Shown one piece after another: positions 23,975 to 34,767 of a DNA stretch of 64,000 nt; the stretch's first letter is position 1; every line of letters begins with the position of its first letter. The notes under the pieces were generated by a model. That model searched no databases. It worked only from the letters and a program-made list of their open reading frames with translations, and was not told the origin of the DNA. The stretch comes from Hypomyces perniciosus (taxonomy: Eukaryota; Ascomycota; Sordariomycetes; Hypocreales; Hypocreaceae). Location of the stretch: positions 4,836,001 to 4,900,000 of the forward strand of contig SPDT01000001.1 of assembly GCA_008477525.1 (NCBI GenBank). Direction: 5' to 3'. Position numbers and translations under genes: made by a program.

Positions 23975-25621
23975 ATGTCTCTTTCTGCGCTATATTCTCT
24001 TCCCGCTCGAGCCGCTGTTAGAAGGCCCGTCATCAATCAGGCAATCCGAGGATATCATTCCACCATGAGTCTCAGTCAGAAGCTGAAGCCGGCTGCCAGA
24101 GTGTCTGGGCAGAGGCAGGATGTGTGGTGAGTTGTTGAAGAGGCCTTTCGTGGATACGACATGAGGAATTCTAAGTCAGCACAGGTCTATCGTTAATGAG
24201 GCTGCGGCTGCGTCGCCAAAGCAGCCCATTGTGAACATGGGTCAGGGTTTCTTTGGATACAACCCGCCGAAATTCATCCTTGATGCCGCCAAGGCAGCGC
24301 TGGATCAGGTTGATTGCAATCAGTATTCCCCGACCAAGGGACGGCCTCGGTTGAAGAAGGCCATTGCGGATGCGTATTCGCCGTTTTGGGGGAGGAAGAT
24401 TAACCCCGAAACCGAGGTGACGATTACCACGGGTGCCAATGAAGGTGAGTAAAAACGACGGTCAAAACAGCTGATTTCGCTTTTAACATGGATTGATTCT
24501 AGGCATGCTCAGCGCCTTCATGGCTTTCATCGAGCCTGGTGATGAAGTCATCATCTTTGAGCCCTTCTTCGACCAGTACGTAGATACCATTTAGTGTTGA
24601 TGAGATGAAAGTTGTCGCTGACTGCAAAAATAGATATATCAGCAACATTGAGATGCCTGGTGGCAAGATTGTCTATGTTCCCATGCATCCTCCCAAGACG
24701 GGAGCTACCAAGACCTCTTCAGCGGCTGATTGGACCATTGACTTTGACGAGCTGGAAAAGGCAATCACTCCGCGAACCAAGATGATTGTCCTGAATACGC
24801 CGCGTATGTCAGACCCCCAGATGGCGCATTCTATTCGCTAACTCAACTCATGTGCAGATAACCCTGTTGGCAAGGTCTATTCGAAGGAAGAGCTGCAGAA
24901 GATTGGGGATTTGTGCGTCAAGCACGAGATTATAATTCTTTCTGATGAGGTGTATGACCGCCTGTACTATGTTCCATTCACCAGGATCTCAGGTCTGTCT
25001 CCTGAGATTGAGCGCTTGACCATCACTGTTGGATCGGCTGGCAAGAACTTTTACGCCACTGGGTGGCGTGTCGGTACGTCCTAGGAATCCTGTGACTTAC
25101 CAATACTCGGCTAACGTTCAGTTCAAGGTTGGCTTATTGGCCCTGAGCACCTCATCAAGTACGTCTCAGCCGCACATACACGGATTTGCTACTCTTCGGT
25201 TTCGCCTCTGCAGGAAGCTTGCGCGGTAGGATTCGAGCAAGCCGACTCGGTCGGCTTCTGGGACGAGACGGTTCGTGACATGAAGGGTAAGATGGACCGC
25301 TTCAACGAGGTGTGGGACGAGCTCGGCCTGCCCTACTCTGATCCTGAGGGCGGCTACTTTGTGCTTGTCAACATGAACAAGGTGAAGCTGCCGGAGGACT
25401 ACCCCTTCCCACCGCATGTAGCTTCTCGGCCACGGGACTTTCAGTTAGCGTGGTTCTTGATTCACGAAGTGGGTGTTGCGGCGATCCCGCCCACGGAGTT
25501 TTATACGGAGGAGAATGCCCATTTGGCGGAGGATTATCTGCGGTTTGCGGTGTGCAAGGAGGATTCTGTGCTGGAGGAGGCGAAGACTAGGTTGAGGGCA
25601 TTGAAGAAGTATATCCAATAG
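23975..25621 (+). CDS. BNA3: Kynurenine aminotransferase (BNA3-like, PLP class I/II), 6 exons, 454 aa
   Basis: Exons 23975-24126, 24185-24444, 24503-24575, 24634-24803, 24858-25073, 25128-25621. The frame closes at 455 codons. Family signatures: NMGQGFFGYNPP, ITTGANEG, NTPHNPVGK, ILSDEVYDRL, and the PLP-lysine segment SAGKNFYATGWRVGW. Reaction: transamination of kynurenine (or related 2-amino acids) with 2-oxoglutarate to give kynurenic acid in tryptophan catabolism; C-S lyase side activity is known in the family. The first Met begins a basic, Arg-containing 30-residue leader (ends RGYHST) typical of mitochondrial presequences. A second Met at 24065 starts the core enzyme, so mitochondrial and cytosolic forms are possible. 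Exon 6 uses an AAG acceptor (25127), chosen because it preserves GWRVGW; a CAG 6 bp upstream would insert two residues. Confidence 0.9.
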
Positions 25622-25688
25622 GGAGATTTGTCACAGAATGAAATTATGATTTAAAAAAGACTATCGATATTATCCCTGAGATCGGATG

Positions 25689-25694
25689 CTATCA
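25689..25694 (-). promoter_or_regulatory. GATA-factor type site (TGATAG)
   Basis: HGATAR match on the minus strand in the promoter of xanthine dehydrogenase. AreA/NIT2 GATA factors activate nitrogen-scavenging genes in this group of fungi. Short motif, so modest weight. Confidence 0.3.
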
Positions 25695-25762
25695 AAGGCG
25701 TATCTACTCGTATGCCCGTGGAGGCTGCCGATGGTGGAGCATCTGGAGATGGATCCTCCATA

Positions 25763-25776
25763 TCGGAGCCGGCCGA
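25763..25776. promoter_or_regulatory. UaY-type purine regulator site (TCGG-N6-CCGA)
   Basis: Perfect dyad TCGG, AGCCGG, CCGA. This is the binding consensus reported for the Aspergillus purine-utilisation activator UaY (a Zn2Cys6 protein). It lies 558 bp before the xanthine dehydrogenase start, the pathway's key gene. The match is seen; regulation is inferred. Confidence 0.55.
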
Positions 25777-26049
25777 AGCCCGGGGCGTTTTTAACGGGCA
25801 AACCCCGCGAATTACAGTGCGAAGGTCAAGTAGACTGTGTCAATATTGCGTTGCTCTGGCGTATTTTGCATGTCAGTGGTGCACTTTTCGCACATGGTCG
25901 GTCCCATGCCCCGTATTTGATACGAACTACTACCCGTTGGAGCATACCTTCGGACACCAACTAGTTTTAGTACATAAAAGCACTTCGCCTTTTAGTTGCC
26001 CAATACCCGAGCCTCTCATATAAAATTGGTGGTCAACCAAGTACATTTA

Positions 26050-26055
26050 CTATCT
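26050..26055 (-). promoter_or_regulatory. GATA-factor type site (AGATAG)
   Basis: Second HGATAR match, about 280 bp before the xanthine dehydrogenase start. Candidate AreA/NIT2 site. Confidence 0.3.
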
Positions 26056-26257
26056 TTACGACAATCATTGATTTGGATTTTTGACCTGTGCGCTAACAGC
26101 TCCCTATGGGGAGCCCCATATACGGCTGTTCCTAGCCTGGGTACTGGGGTGGCTTGAGATTTTGGGGCTAACCAAACGGCGAATACCTTTTACTAATACT
26201 AGTTGGGTGTCCAAAGGTATACACCAATTCGGGGTAATCATCATCCTCGTTGCCACA

Positions 26258-26263
26258 TATAAA
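26258..26263 (+). promoter_or_regulatory. TATA-like box of xanthine dehydrogenase
   Basis: TATAAA about 75 bp upstream of the ATG at 26334, a plausible core promoter position for an inducible gene. Confidence 0.4.
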
Positions 26264-26333
26264 TGGCAAACGGTAGGATACGCTTTGCACCTACTTCGTA
26301 CTTCGTACTTTTACCCTCTTTTCCTCCAGCAAC

Positions 26334-29300
26334 ATGGCACCTATTGCCGTCTCCCCAGAGCGGGAGCCTCAGCCAGAGTCGCTGGCGACTTTGACTGCCG
26401 CTTTCGATGATACCCTCCGATTCTATCTCAACGGCACAAGAGTAGTGCTAGATGATATCGACCCTGAGATTACAGTTCTCGAGTATTTGCGCGGGATTGG
26501 CCTGACGGGAACCAAGCTGTAGGCATCTACCTTCCACCAGCGCCTTATAGAGACCACGAGGCATCGTTTTGGGCTGACAAGTCTTCTTCCAGCGGCTGTG
26601 GCGAAGGTGGGTGTGGTGCTTGCACCATTGTCGTGAGCCAGTACAATCCGACGACAAAGCAGATATACCACGCCAGCGTAAACGCATGTCTTGCGCCGCT
26701 CGTCAGCCTCGATGGCAAACATGTTATTACCATCGAGGGCATCGGCAATACCAAGAGACCGCATCCTGTTCAGGAGCGCGTGGCCAAGTCTCATGGCAGT
26801 CAGTGCGGTTTCTGCACGCCTGGGATTGTCATGAGCTTGTATGCCCTGCTGCGAAACAACTCAGCTCCCACAGAAGACGACGTGGAGGAAGCTTTTGATG
26901 GCAATTTGTGCCGGTGTACAGGGTATAGGTCGATTCTCGATGCCGCACAGACTTTCAGTGTAGAAAGATCATGCGGGGAGGCCAAAGGAAACGGGGGCGG
27001 TGGATGCTGTATGGAAAATGGGAACGGCAAACCCAACGGGGGCTGCTGCATGGATAACAAGGCCCAGGACGATCAGCCGATCAAGCGATTTACGCCTCCT
27101 GGATTCATCGAGTATAAGCCCGATACTGAGCTCATCTTCCCTCCTACTCTCAAGAAGCACGAGTTACGGCCGCTTGCCTTTGGTAACAAGAGGAAGAAGT
27201 GGTATCGACCAGTCACTTTGGACCAGCTCCTCCAAATCAAGAGTGTCTACCCCCAGGCAAAAATCATCGGAGGGAGCACCGAGACACAGATTGAGATCAA
27301 ATTCAAGGCGTTGCAGTACCCCGTGTCTGTCTATGTCGGCGACATTGCCGAGTTGCGACAGTATGAATTCAAGGAGGACCATCTTGAGATCGGCGGCAAT
27401 GTTACTCTGACGGATTTTGAGAACATCTGCGAGAACGCTATCAAGCACTACGGACATACTAGGGGCCAGGTGTTCGAAGGAATCCTCAAGCAGCTTAAAT
27501 TCTTCGCTGGCAGGCAGATTCGAAACGTCGGGACGCCTGCAGGAAACCTTGTCACTGCCTCGCCCATCTCTGATTTGAACCCGGCTCTATGGGGTGCTAA
27601 TGCGGTGTTGGTGGCCAAGTCTGCGACGAGGGAGACGGAGATTCCATTATCCCAGTTCTTTACAGGCTATCGAAGAACGGCCCTTGCTCAGGACGCTATT
27701 ATTGCCTCGATCAGGGTCCCAGTAACAGCGGCCAAGGGAGAGTTCTATCGGACTTATAAGCAGGCAAAGCGAAAGGATGACGACATTGCTATTGTCACCG
27801 CCGCCTTGAGAGCAAAGCTTGACGATGATGGCGTGGTCACGGAATGCAATTTGATCTATGGCGGCCTGGCAGCTATGACTGTGTCTGCGAAGACGGCTGC
27901 CGAGTATCTAATAGGAAAGCGGTTCGCGGAACTTGAGACACTTGAAGGAACAATGAACGCGCTTGGAAACGACTTTGACTTACAGTTCAGTGTTCCAGGA
28001 GGCATGGCATCCTATCGGAAGGCGTTGGCTTTTGGCTTCTTCTATCGATTTTACCACGACGTTCTTGCAATCCTCAACGGACAGAGCGATCACGCTGACA
28101 AAGAGGCCGTCGATGAGATAGAGCGAGTTATCTCCAAGGGCGAGGTTGACCCTCACTCTGCCGCAGCCTATGAGAAGGCTGTCACGGGCAAATCGAACCC
28201 TCACGTTGCTGCATTGAAGCAAACGACTGGAGAGGCGCAGTACACGGACGACATTCCTCCTTCGAAGAATGAGCTTTATGGCTGTTGGGTATTGTCAACC
28301 AAAGCACATGCCAAAATAAACTCAATCGACTACTCTGCCGCATTGGATATGCCTGGCGTGGTTGATTACGTTGATAGGAGTGACATGCCCTCCGCCGAGG
28401 CCAACAAGTTTGGGGCTCCTAACTTTGACGAGTATTTCTTTGCCGAGGGAGAGGTTCACACAGCTGGCCAACCCATCGCCATGATTTTGGCTACATCAGC
28501 ATCGAAGGCCCAAGAAGCAGCAAGGGCTGTGAAGGTAGAGTACGAGGAACTGCCGGCGGTTTTGACGATCGAGGAAGCTGTCGAGCAAGAGAGCTTCCAC
28601 CCCTTTTACCGAGAAATAAAGACTGGTGACGTCGAAGGAGCGTTCAAGAACTGCGACTATGTCTTCACTGGCACAGCGAGGATGGGTGGACAAGAGCATT
28701 TCTACCTGGAGACCAATGCGTGTCTTGTGGTGCCTAGCCCTGAAGATGGTGCAATGGAGATATTTTCCAGCACCCAGAACCCAAATGAGACGTAAGTAGT
28801 GCTCCTTTTTCTCCCTCTTGGATGCCATCTAACGAGTTACAGGCAAATATTCGCTGCTCGCGTATGCGACGTACCAGCTAACAAAGTCGTTGTCCGCGTC
28901 AAGAGACTTGGAGGCGGCTTTGGTGGCAAAGAGACGAGATCTGTCCCCCTGAGCTCAGCGGTGGCACTTGCAGCCAAGAAGGCCAAGCGGCCGGTTCGCT
29001 GCATGCTCACTCGGGAAGAAGACATGATGACCACGGGCCAGAGACATCCTTTCCTCGGAAAGTACAAAGTCGGCATTAACAAGGACGGCATGATTCAGGC
29101 TCTAGAATGTGACATCTTCAACAATGCTGGCTGGACGTTTGACCTCAGCATCAGTGTTTTAGAGCGAGCCATGACGCATGTTGATGGATGCTATCGTATT
29201 CCCAATACTCACATTAGAGGCCGGGTTTGCAGGACAAACACTATGTCAAATACCGCATTCCGGGGCTTTGGTGGGCCTCAAGGCATGTTCATCATGGAGA

Positions 29301-30565
29301 CTCTTATGGAAGAGGTCGCGGATCGTTTGGGGATGCCCGTCGAAAGGCTGCGAGAGGTCAACTTCTACAAGGAGCTCGAACCGACGCACTTCAACCAGCC
29401 GGTTACGGACTGGCATGTACCTCTCATGTACAAACAAGTTCAAGAAGAATCCAAGTACGCTGAGCGTCAAGTCAAGGTCTCTCAGTTCAACGAGAACAGC
29501 AAATGGCGCAAGAGGGGGATAGCCCTGATCCCTACCAAGTTTGGCATCTCCTTCACGGCGCTCTTCCTCAACCAAGCTGGAGCCTTGGTGCATATCTATC
29601 ACGATGGGTCTGTTCTGGTGGCTCACGGAGGCACTGAAATGGGCCAGGGACTTCACACCAAGATGACGCAGATTGCTGCACAAGCTCTCCAAGTCCCCCT
29701 AGACAACGTCTTCATCTCTGAGACGGCCACCAACACTGTTGCCAACGCATCTTCCACGGCCGCATCGGCATCTTCTGACTTGAACGGGTATGCGATTTTC
29801 AATGCCTGTGAACAGTTGAATGAGCGCTTGGCTCCCTATAGGAAGAAGCTCGGACCGGGGGCGACGATGAAAGAACTTGCCCACACAGCATACTTTGATC
29901 GGGTAAATCTGTCGGCGCAGGGCTTCTACAAGACTCCTGATATAGGATACAACTGGGACGAGAATAAGGGCAAGCTGTTCTACTACTTCACACAAGGCGT
30001 CTCGGCCGCGGAGGTTGAGATTGATACTTTGACTGGATCTTGGACCTGTCTCCGGGCCGACATCAAGATGGACGTTGGTCACTCCATCAACCCGGCGATC
30101 GACTATGGCCAGATTCAGGGCGCTTTCATGCAGGGCCTGGGGCTGTTCACGATGGAAGAGTCGCTGTGGCTGCGAAATGGCCCTATGGCCGGAAACCTCT
30201 TCACGCGTGGGCCAGGCGCATACAAGATCCCTGGTTTCCGCGACATCCCGCAGGAATTCAACGTGACGCTTCTCAAGGACGTTGAATGGAAGGACCTGCG
30301 CACGATCCAGCGCAGCAGAGGCGTTGGCGAGCCGCCGCTGTTTATGGGCAGCGCGGTGTTCTTTGCGATTCGGGATGCGCTCAGGGCAGCGAGGAAGAGC
30401 GCTGGCGTAGAGGCGAAGGTGGGAGATGATGGCAGCGAGGGACTGCTGAGGTTGGAGAGTCCGGTGACACCTGAGAGGATTAGATTGGCGTGTGAGGATG
30501 AGATTATGAGGCGGGCGAGAGTGGTTCCGAAAGAGGGCGAGAAGAGCTTCTTTGTGGCGATTTGA
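26334..30565 (+). CDS. hxA: Xanthine dehydrogenase (purine hydroxylase I), 3 exons, 1368 aa
   Basis: Exons 26334-26518, 26593-28791, 28843-30565; frame continuous over 1369 codons. Full-length molybdo-flavoenzyme: N-terminal 2Fe-2S domain (Cys ligands in GCGEGGCGAC), second 2Fe-2S helical domain (QCGFCTPG and NLCRCTGYRS), FAD domain (IIGGSTETQ), then two molybdopterin domains. Substrate-pocket residues of true xanthine dehydrogenases are present: the Glu in GGGFGGKETRS, the Arg in NTAFRGFGGPQ and the catalytic Glu in RGVGEPPLF. It oxidises hypoxanthine to xanthine and xanthine to urate with NAD+, in the cytosol or peroxisome-associated purine catabolism. The linker after the Fe-S domains carries a duplicated GG(G)CCMxN Cys-rich segment (27000-27057). 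The UaY and GATA sites upstream fit inducible nitrogen-scavenging control. Hydroxylase II (HxnS-like) is less likely because the Arg in NTAFRGFG is kept. Confidence 0.95.
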
Positions 30566-31980
30566 TTTTCTTATTTAGAATGATATGCATGTATATGGTG
30601 TTGATGGTGTTGATGGTCACAGTTGATGTCAGAAGTTGACGAGGGGGATTCCTTATCGATTATTACTTATCAGTCTTAGAGTGGCTTAGCGAGGGGCATC
30701 TCGCAGATGGAGCAAAGTGGGCCAATGCAGGCTGTGTACGGAGTACGAAGTACATGACGACTCTCAAAGACTGTTTTCTGATGTATTACTTTATAAATTT
30801 GCTTCCATTATAAATCGCTCGTGTGCTTAGTTAAATCTAACATATTTAGCCTTAAATAGCTTGTGGAATAATACGAAGTAGATAATAATTAATTACAGTG
30901 CTCTCTCCTCCCCTCATGCCCAGTCTAAGAGGCGGCGGACTCCGGAGTGCATTACATAACATCGGCAATATACGGAGCGTTTTTGCTGCCAGTAGCAAGC
31001 ACGCCAAATGCCAACCCGTGATATTCCGACATATTAGAGGGCGCGCTCCTGATCGGATCCTTATGCAGTCTGTCTGCAGGAGGGAGAGGCGAGTATAACC
31101 GTTGAGCCGGATGGACGAATGGAGAAGAGGGCCGGACCGGCAATCTCATGTCACAGCGAACTGAAGAAAAATGGTTGTTTCACATGAATGTCTTGGACCT
31201 GTTCCGAGGCCGTCCCTCCAATTGAGTGTAAGTATTGTAGGGTAGGTCTCCAAGCCTGACCTGACATGACATGGCCATACATACACAAAATACCTTACCT
31301 TACCTATGTGTAATACATACACACATTCACTAATAGCCGGTCTGTCGTTGGCCTCTTCGCCTTCTGCTCTCCTGTTAGGCGGCCAATTATCGCCAAAGCA
31401 CGCACTAAAATTAGTCGAAGCTCCTCTAACTTCTAGCGGTAAGCCCCGCTAACAGAAGCCGGTCAGTCCTCTCGGCGGCCCCCACTGGGAAGAAGCTGAA
31501 GCGTCAAAGCTGCCCTTTGTTGCTGCATTTTGCCCTCGTGCTCAACTCTCTCCTCTTCTCCAAACCTCTTCCGGTCCCTTTTCTCCCGCGCTGGGACATC
31601 GGCTCGTGCTTCTGCCTTTGCCGCTCTCTTTCTCACGTCGACTTACGAGCGAGACATGGTGGCCTCCCCCGAAACGTCCATATATCGAGAAAACCCACCA
31701 GCGGGACCCTCACGCGACTCATTGACGAAGCCTCCCCCGACCCTGCAGGCGCACTGACGGCTGGGACGCCGACATGCAGGCGCTGCTATTGGAAGAGCCA
31801 TAAAGAAGAAACGAAAAAAAAGTGCGAAAGAAGCCTGTCGCCTCCCCTCCCCCCCCCCCCCCCCGTTCAATGATCGGGGAACTTGGGCGGCGCGCCTCAT
31901 TTGCGTAACGTTCGGGCCCAGCCAGACCCAATGGGAGAACAAGCAACGGGGGGAACAGCACACGACACAGAGAGCACAGC
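30566..31980. other. Intergenic, promoter of AcuM-type gene
   Basis: 1.4 kb with an AT-rich stretch (30780-30900), a GGAGTACGAAGTAC element near 30738, CATACA-like runs near 31275-31325 and a 16-C homopolymer at 31849-31864. The proximal 450 bp are CT-rich, as in long fungal leaders. No gene is seen. Confidence 0.5.
31849..31864. repeat. C16 homopolymer
   Basis: Uninterrupted run of 16 C in the putative leader of the Zn2Cys6 gene. Its length should be treated with caution. Confidence 0.9.
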
Positions 31981-34258
31981 ATGAGCGAGCGGAAAGCTGC
32001 TGCCGCAATGGAGACCAACGGCAAGGTGGCGGAGCGAGGCAGGCAGGTCAACAACAAGGCCGATGCGAGCGACCGCGACAAGGAGCAGGACGTCGGCGCT
32101 GGCACCACGGGCAATGCGACTGGATCGCAGGGGAAGAGCCCTAAGAAGAGGCGCAAGGTTAATCATGGTACGCAGACTTGCTTTACCCCCCAATTGTTGC
32201 CGCGGCATTGCAAGGCAGGAGAATGAGGATGGGGAAGAGGAAGAGGCTTGTATGGCTGCACATCCCCCCCCCTCCTCCGGCCCTCCCGCTTTGACAGTGT
32301 GTTTGCGCGCAAAAATACGTTGGAAAATGTACAGTGTGGGCTAACAATGGCCGTGTGTTGGCTCCCGCCTCTGCAGCTTGTGTATATTGCCGAAGATCTG
32401 TAAGTCATACCGGCCCTAGCCTAGGATCGCGATGCGCATGCGCAGGCGCAATTGTTAGGCATTAAGGCCTCGGGGAACGTTGCTGTGCTGTGTGAGACTT
32501 GTGTCGCTGACTAGCTGATTCTTTCCGATCACGAACAGCACATGACATGCGATCTTGTAAGTCTAATGTCATAACCTTGGGGCACGACCACCTCGTGGAT
32601 GGCGAGGGGACTGCCCATTCGTGTACCCTCCGTTTCGGAGCTGCTGTGTGCTGATGCTGTGGACAGGAGAGACCGTGTACGAGATGTATTAAACGAAACA
32701 TCGGCCACCTCTGCCATGACGAGCCCCGCGACACCACAGATCCTAAGAAGAACAAGAATAACAAGAACGCCACTGCGGCTGCGGATGAATCAGATGCCAT
32801 GTCCCAGTCCGATCTGGGTCGAAGCTCTATATCTAGCGCCATAGGTCTGCCGCCCAGCTTTGATGGTGCGAGGCCGAGGGGGTTTGGAGCTGGCGGCGTG
32901 CAGGGCAATCCGCTGCCGCTTGTGCAACCTGACGCTTCATCAGGCCTGCAGGCTAACGCCTTGAACAGCAATGGTAACGCGAATCAATGTAAGTGTAGTT
33001 GGAGGGGCTGCCCCGTCTTCTCGAGTCTCCAACACGGGGCTATTTGTCCAAGTCCCATTACGTATAGCGGATATCATGGTTCAACTTGCTAATAAATCGA
33101 CAGTCGCAGGCTTCTCAGATGCTTGGTTGACAGCTCAGAACTTTCATGATATAAACGCCTACAACCCGAATTATATGATTGGCCCCGACGTCACGCATGA
33201 ATTCAACCTGCTGAACGACTTCTTGCATAGCAGTCTTCTTGACGATAACGGCATCCCATCGGACGATAACCAGCAGAACCCAGCATTCAATAGGACGGCA
33301 GGCCAGTCAGACATGCTCCCCAACTTCAATCCCAGTCTACCAGCGAGTGGTTCAGTCTCCACCGGCCCTGTTCAAGGATCCATGTTGCCCCCGCCGACAA
33401 ATGTTGACGGCAAGGCAACATCTAGAGGCGGGGCCACGGAAAGGGATAAGACTCGCGAGTACTACCTCCAGGCTGCGGACCCGTCTGGCAATGACAACCC
33501 CGAGGAGCGTATGTCTCGCGTGCTCAAGGCCAAGTATGATGCGGGGCTGCTTAAACCATTCAACTACATCAACGGCTATGCTCGACTCAGTAAATACTTG
33601 GACGGGCACATAGCGGCGTCGTCGAAACAGAAGATCCTACGGACGATCAACCAGTTCCGCCCGAAATTCAGGGAAAAGGCGCAGGGCCTGACGGATATGC
33701 AGCTCGTGTATGTAGAGATATGGTTCGAGAAGCAGCTGATGGACTACGATCGGGTGTTTGCCAGTATGGCTGTGCCGGCGTGCTGCTGGAGGAGAACTGG
33801 CGAGATCTTTCGTGGCAATAAGGAGATGGCGGAGCTGATCAACGTACCCGTGGACCGACTTCGAGATGTGAGTATTCCTTTTTGCCCAGATCCAATGGCT
33901 ATTGACGTTGCTAACTGATGCTCAGGGTAAAATAGCGCTGCATGAGATTCTCACTGAGGAATCGATGGTGCGTTATTGGGAAGAGTTTGGCACAATCGCC
34001 TTTGACCCAGCGCACGACACGTTACTGACAGCGTGCTCACTCAAAAACCCCAGCGATGAATCTGACCACCCGATTGTCAAGTGCTGCTTCTCCTTTACGA
34101 TCCGTCGCGACGAGTATAAACTGTGAGTTGCCTACTACATAAGAGCCCGCGTTCATTACCCCATTTTCGCCCCAAGTTCTGGAAGCTGACTTAAGGAAAC
34201 CATTGTTAGGCCCGCCTTGATTGTCGGAAACTTCTTGCCTCACGATCCTCGAATGTAA
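31981..34258 (+). CDS. acuM: AcuM/Rds2-type Zn2Cys6-PAS transcription factor, 7 exons, 519 aa
   Basis: Exons 31981-32167, 32377-32399, 32539-32556, 32667-32988, 33104-33867, 33926-34122, 34210-34258. All introns are GT-AG and the frame closes at 520 codons. The zinc cluster is Cys 64, 67, 74, 80, 83, 92 (CX2CX6CX5CX2CX8C) and is assembled across four exons, two of them only 23 and 18 nt. It begins after the basic KKRRKVNH and reads ACVYCRRS, HMTCDL, then ERPCTRCIKRNIGHLC. The middle contains FSDAWLTAQNFHD and a LLNDFL segment; a PAS-like region follows to the C-terminus (ALIVGNFLPHDP). Family: AcuM (with its partner AcuK) activates gluconeogenic genes in Aspergillus; yeast Rds2 is the relative. 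The AcuM versus AcuK choice rests on the zinc-cluster sequence as I remember it and is less certain than the family call. Confidence 0.88.
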
Positions 34259-34767
34259 TGATTGCGCTTTCTGGGGATCGTGTATGATACTAAACACGGC
34301 TTAGTTGGAAAATTGGGGCTAATGGATGCCTTGGGATTGGGTATCAGAGATGACACAATGAATGTCATTTTGTTGTCTAGATCATGTGTCTCTGGACAAA
34401 AGGACTGGAGAGAGCCGATGGCGTCGATCGCCAGGTTTGTTCGGGGTTTCATGGGCCAAGGAGTTTTGACATGTGCATCTTTGGTTCTCTTTGGATTATT
34501 CAATCGCGATTGGAAAGGCTTTACAGGGGAAAAAAAAGGGAGAAAAGGAATGAATTACATGATATTATGCATTATTTATCATGTGTATCTTGTCACTACG
34601 AAATGGGATGTAGGGAAGGAGCACCCGTCTTCACCCAAGGTAGGTACGGAGTAATACCTCTTCCGCCAAACCATCCCCTCACATTTTCATGACGAGATAC
34701 AACTTGTATAGCTGGCATCTTTATGATATCGAGCATCTGAGCCTCATTTCTATATACTGCCGGCAAG
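34259..34767. other. Intergenic between tandem genes
   Basis: 509 bp with one GGTACGGAGTAA element near 34645. No conserved coding segment. Confidence 0.5.

Larger units (their letters stand above)
25622..26333. other. Intergenic, promoter of xanthine dehydrogenase
   Basis: 712 bp. Holds a UaY-type site, GATA-type sites, a TATA-like box and a CTTCGTAC repeat, listed separately. No coding frame is seen. Confidence 0.6.

Noticed and set aside
23546..31980. A secondary-metabolite or catabolic gene cluster around the aminotransferase and xanthine dehydrogenase
   Set aside because: The two neighbours act in different pathways and no transporter, further pathway enzyme or backbone synthase is nearby.
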